Source of the DNA: Sorex araneus
Lineage: Eukaryota; Chordata; Mammalia; Eulipotyphla; Soricidae
Reading direction: 5' to 3'
Length of the DNA stretch: 64,000 nt
Assembly (NCBI RefSeq): GCF_027595985.1
Contig: NC_073306.1
Coordinates: 157,801,219-157,865,218, forward strand
The first letter of the stretch is position 1; each line of letters starts with the position of its first letter. The translations under genes and the position numbers were made by a program. The notes beneath the pieces were generated by a model, which saw only the letters and a program-made list of their open reading frames with translations, had not been told where the DNA came from and made no database searches. Shown here one piece after another: positions 61,816-64,000 of the stretch.

Positions 61816-64000
61816 CAACCTCCTCTCCCACCCCCCACAAACATCTGCCTTTGGTATCTATATGTAGTCCCCCCTTTTTTAACTAAAGACTGATTTCTTT
61901 GTTAGTGATATTATTTTTTCGAATGGAGAACATCACAATCAAACTGTATAAGGCCTCCACTTTGTTCCTGGTTACATGAACCAGGGGCATGACCAATGGA
62001 CAATGTGTGGCAGCATTATCCATCAATCCCCCCATTTTCAGAAGACTATTCTCAAGTCCTTCAATGCAGACACGTATTTAAAGGAAAGCCTCTCCCAGCT
62101 TTCATCAGCTAACTCAACAACGTGCTACCAAGGCGGGAGGCGGGGGTCAAGGGAAAGCACTGGAGAAGGAAATTGGTATGGCCTGGTGGAGCTGCAGTAC
62201 TGAAATGTAAGCCTCTTGCTGGGGCTGGTGTCCAAGTGCTCTCACTTGAATGCTCTGTGGGGCATTTCTCTAAAGTTCCTGTGACCCTCACCATTTGTCC
62301 TCACTTAGTGGCTTTGCCTGCAGTGGGTAACAGTCCCATAGCCAGCAATGCGACTTTCTCACTATTATGATCGGGAGTTTACTTGGGGAGAAATCGTGCC
62401 TTGCTTCGGATATCTTGCAATGTTTGTAATATTTGCTTTCTGAAGCCTTTAAAGGAGATGTTGTTGCAAGAGAGCCTAGCAAGAGACATCCAGAGGCCTG
62501 AGGTTGCCTCTGGACTGTCCCAAGTTACTTTCTATTCAATCATTTCGAATTTGTAGAGGACCAAAAGGATCATTAGGAGCGAGAGTAGAAATATGCTTGT
62601 TGCTTCTTGGTCGATGGGTTGTTCATTTTCATCATAATGGGTCATGGCTGAAATTTGACCTCCTCATGGGTTTTTTTCCCTATAGTTCTGACTAAGGTAC
62701 GACCTCCATTTCCGATCTATTTTTCACCTGTTTTCTTTCCCTGAAATTGTATTTCCTAGTTTTTAATGGTTTCCTGACACATCTCCATAGACTATAACCT
62801 TGATGAGAGTAGGGACCAGGTCTCCCTGTTCATTTTTGGTACCTCACAATATAAACTAGTTCCCGGAGAGTATTAGGAAGTGAATAAATTTTGGTTGATT
62901 GAACAAAAGTCATGGGAACCAATGAAAAATATTGGACAAAATTTAGTGGCATCAAGTCCCAGTTTAGAAAGGAAATTTGGAAGGAATCAAGATAATCAAC
63001 CTGATAAATATTGCTGAATATGCTTTCTGGAAGTAAACACATGTTGCAGGCATTTAAAAATTGCTCAATGTCTTCAGAGAGTCAGAGCTCTAGATTTATA
63101 TCTGGAATATGATCTTCCAGCTTTGGCATCATTAAGCATTTATGCTAATATTTAACAATCTAAATGTTACCCCAAAGAGAGTATCTGAGATGAACTCATG
63201 TAGAGAGAGGCCTAATAGTGTTCAAATTGTTAAAGAACGATAAGGTAGAAGATTGAAAGGTGTCATTTGTGTTGAGGAGAAGGAAGAAATAAGGCCAGTG
63301 TTGAAAACAAGTTTTAGTTCAACATAAACAGAGCTTTCTAACAATTAGTGGGGATGAGTAGTGAAATGAATGACCTCAGGTGATCTTCAAATACATATTA
63401 ATAGATGGCATTGCAGCAGATGCCAGATAGAGAGGATATCTGTCTCTCGTGGGAGGTCCTTCCACATGTGTGTAATCACCTAGTATTTATTGAGTAGCTA
63501 AGTACACATACTATACTCGATTCTATGGAAGAATGCAGAAATATATGTCTCAGCCGCTGCCTGGACACGATCACCTTACAATCCTAAATTTTGTGACTCT
63601 CAGGGAGTTGCCGCTGAGGCTCTGATGTAATTTCACAAATTCTACATTATAGAAGTCTATAGAAGTCTGAAGTTATGAGGTCTCTAAACAGCATCTACCT
63701 ATCAATAATACTTAAAACTTTAAGGAAGAATATGATGCAGAATTCCAAAACCTACTTTTATCCCTTGATTTAAGCACTGCTTTTGCTTTGTTTCTTTCTT
63801 TAAAATAAAAAGGAAGTACATCACATATGAATATATATAAGTATATATAAAATTATATAAATTTAAAACACTTAGGTATTGGTTTTATGCACTTATTTCA
63901 TTGCCTTTGTAGGTATAATTTGTACCTCTATCATATCATATAATAGAATTATTTCTTTTTAGGTTTAGGATTACTAAACATCTAGGGACTTTGCTTTTGA
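61816..64000. other. Unassigned unique sequence to window end
   Basis: No gene or confident repeat is seen. The terminal exon of GBA3 was looked for here and not found. Confidence 0.4.

Overview
The window is mammalian nuclear DNA. It is AT-rich, mostly non-coding, and full of interspersed repeats. The most informative repeat is a roughly 170-bp tRNA-related SINE with an A-rich tail, of the SOR type known from shrews (Sorex). It occurs about two dozen times, from near-consensus (53364-53556, with perfect A and B boxes) to badly decayed. With several young L1 copies of one lineage, this points to a soricid insectivore, most probably Sorex. The species call is inference.

Only one protein-coding gene is supported: GBA3 (cytosolic beta-glucosidase, GH1 family), on the + strand. 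Three internal exons lie at 21543-21770, 34099-34895 and 35620-35743. They correspond to residues of about 20-402 of a roughly 469-residue protein. Both catalytic glutamates are present, in the TLNEP and ITENG motifs. The first intron seen appears to use a GC donor. The first and last exons were not found and probably lie outside the window. The second gene-like object is a complete processed retrocopy of USP15 (47229-50390) with 15-bp target-site duplications (TSDs). It is collinear over the whole reading frame and has two in-frame stops.

Layout: 1-12.7 kb holds scattered SINEs, old L1 and a 1-kb TTCC tract. 12.75-16.7 kb is an L1 cluster with one L1 nested inside another. 18.5-20.1 kb holds an L1 3' end, an RTE-clade LINE fragment inside it, and a large purine tract. 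21.5-35.7 kb is the GBA3 segment; its long intron 2 carries SINEs, a 1-kb TSD-bounded insert, a 470-bp RTE-tailed element and an old LTR. 36-46 kb is mostly unique sequence with a second RTE fragment and an L1. 46.4-52.6 kb is a 5'-inverted L1 split by the USP15 retrocopy, followed by a young antisense L1. 52.6-64 kb is unique sequence with SINEs and one hAT-like palindromic element.

The most interesting structure is a retroposon partnership. A second SINE type (called SINE2 here) joins a SOR-like tRNA head to a body and a 3' tail shared with the RTE LINE, ending in short ACAGTG-like repeats. A 470-bp element at 26647-27116 shares the same body and tail but has a non-tRNA head. This resembles the Bov-tA/BovB relationship in ruminants. 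No CRISPR array, prokaryotic operon, independent tRNA or rRNA gene was seen.
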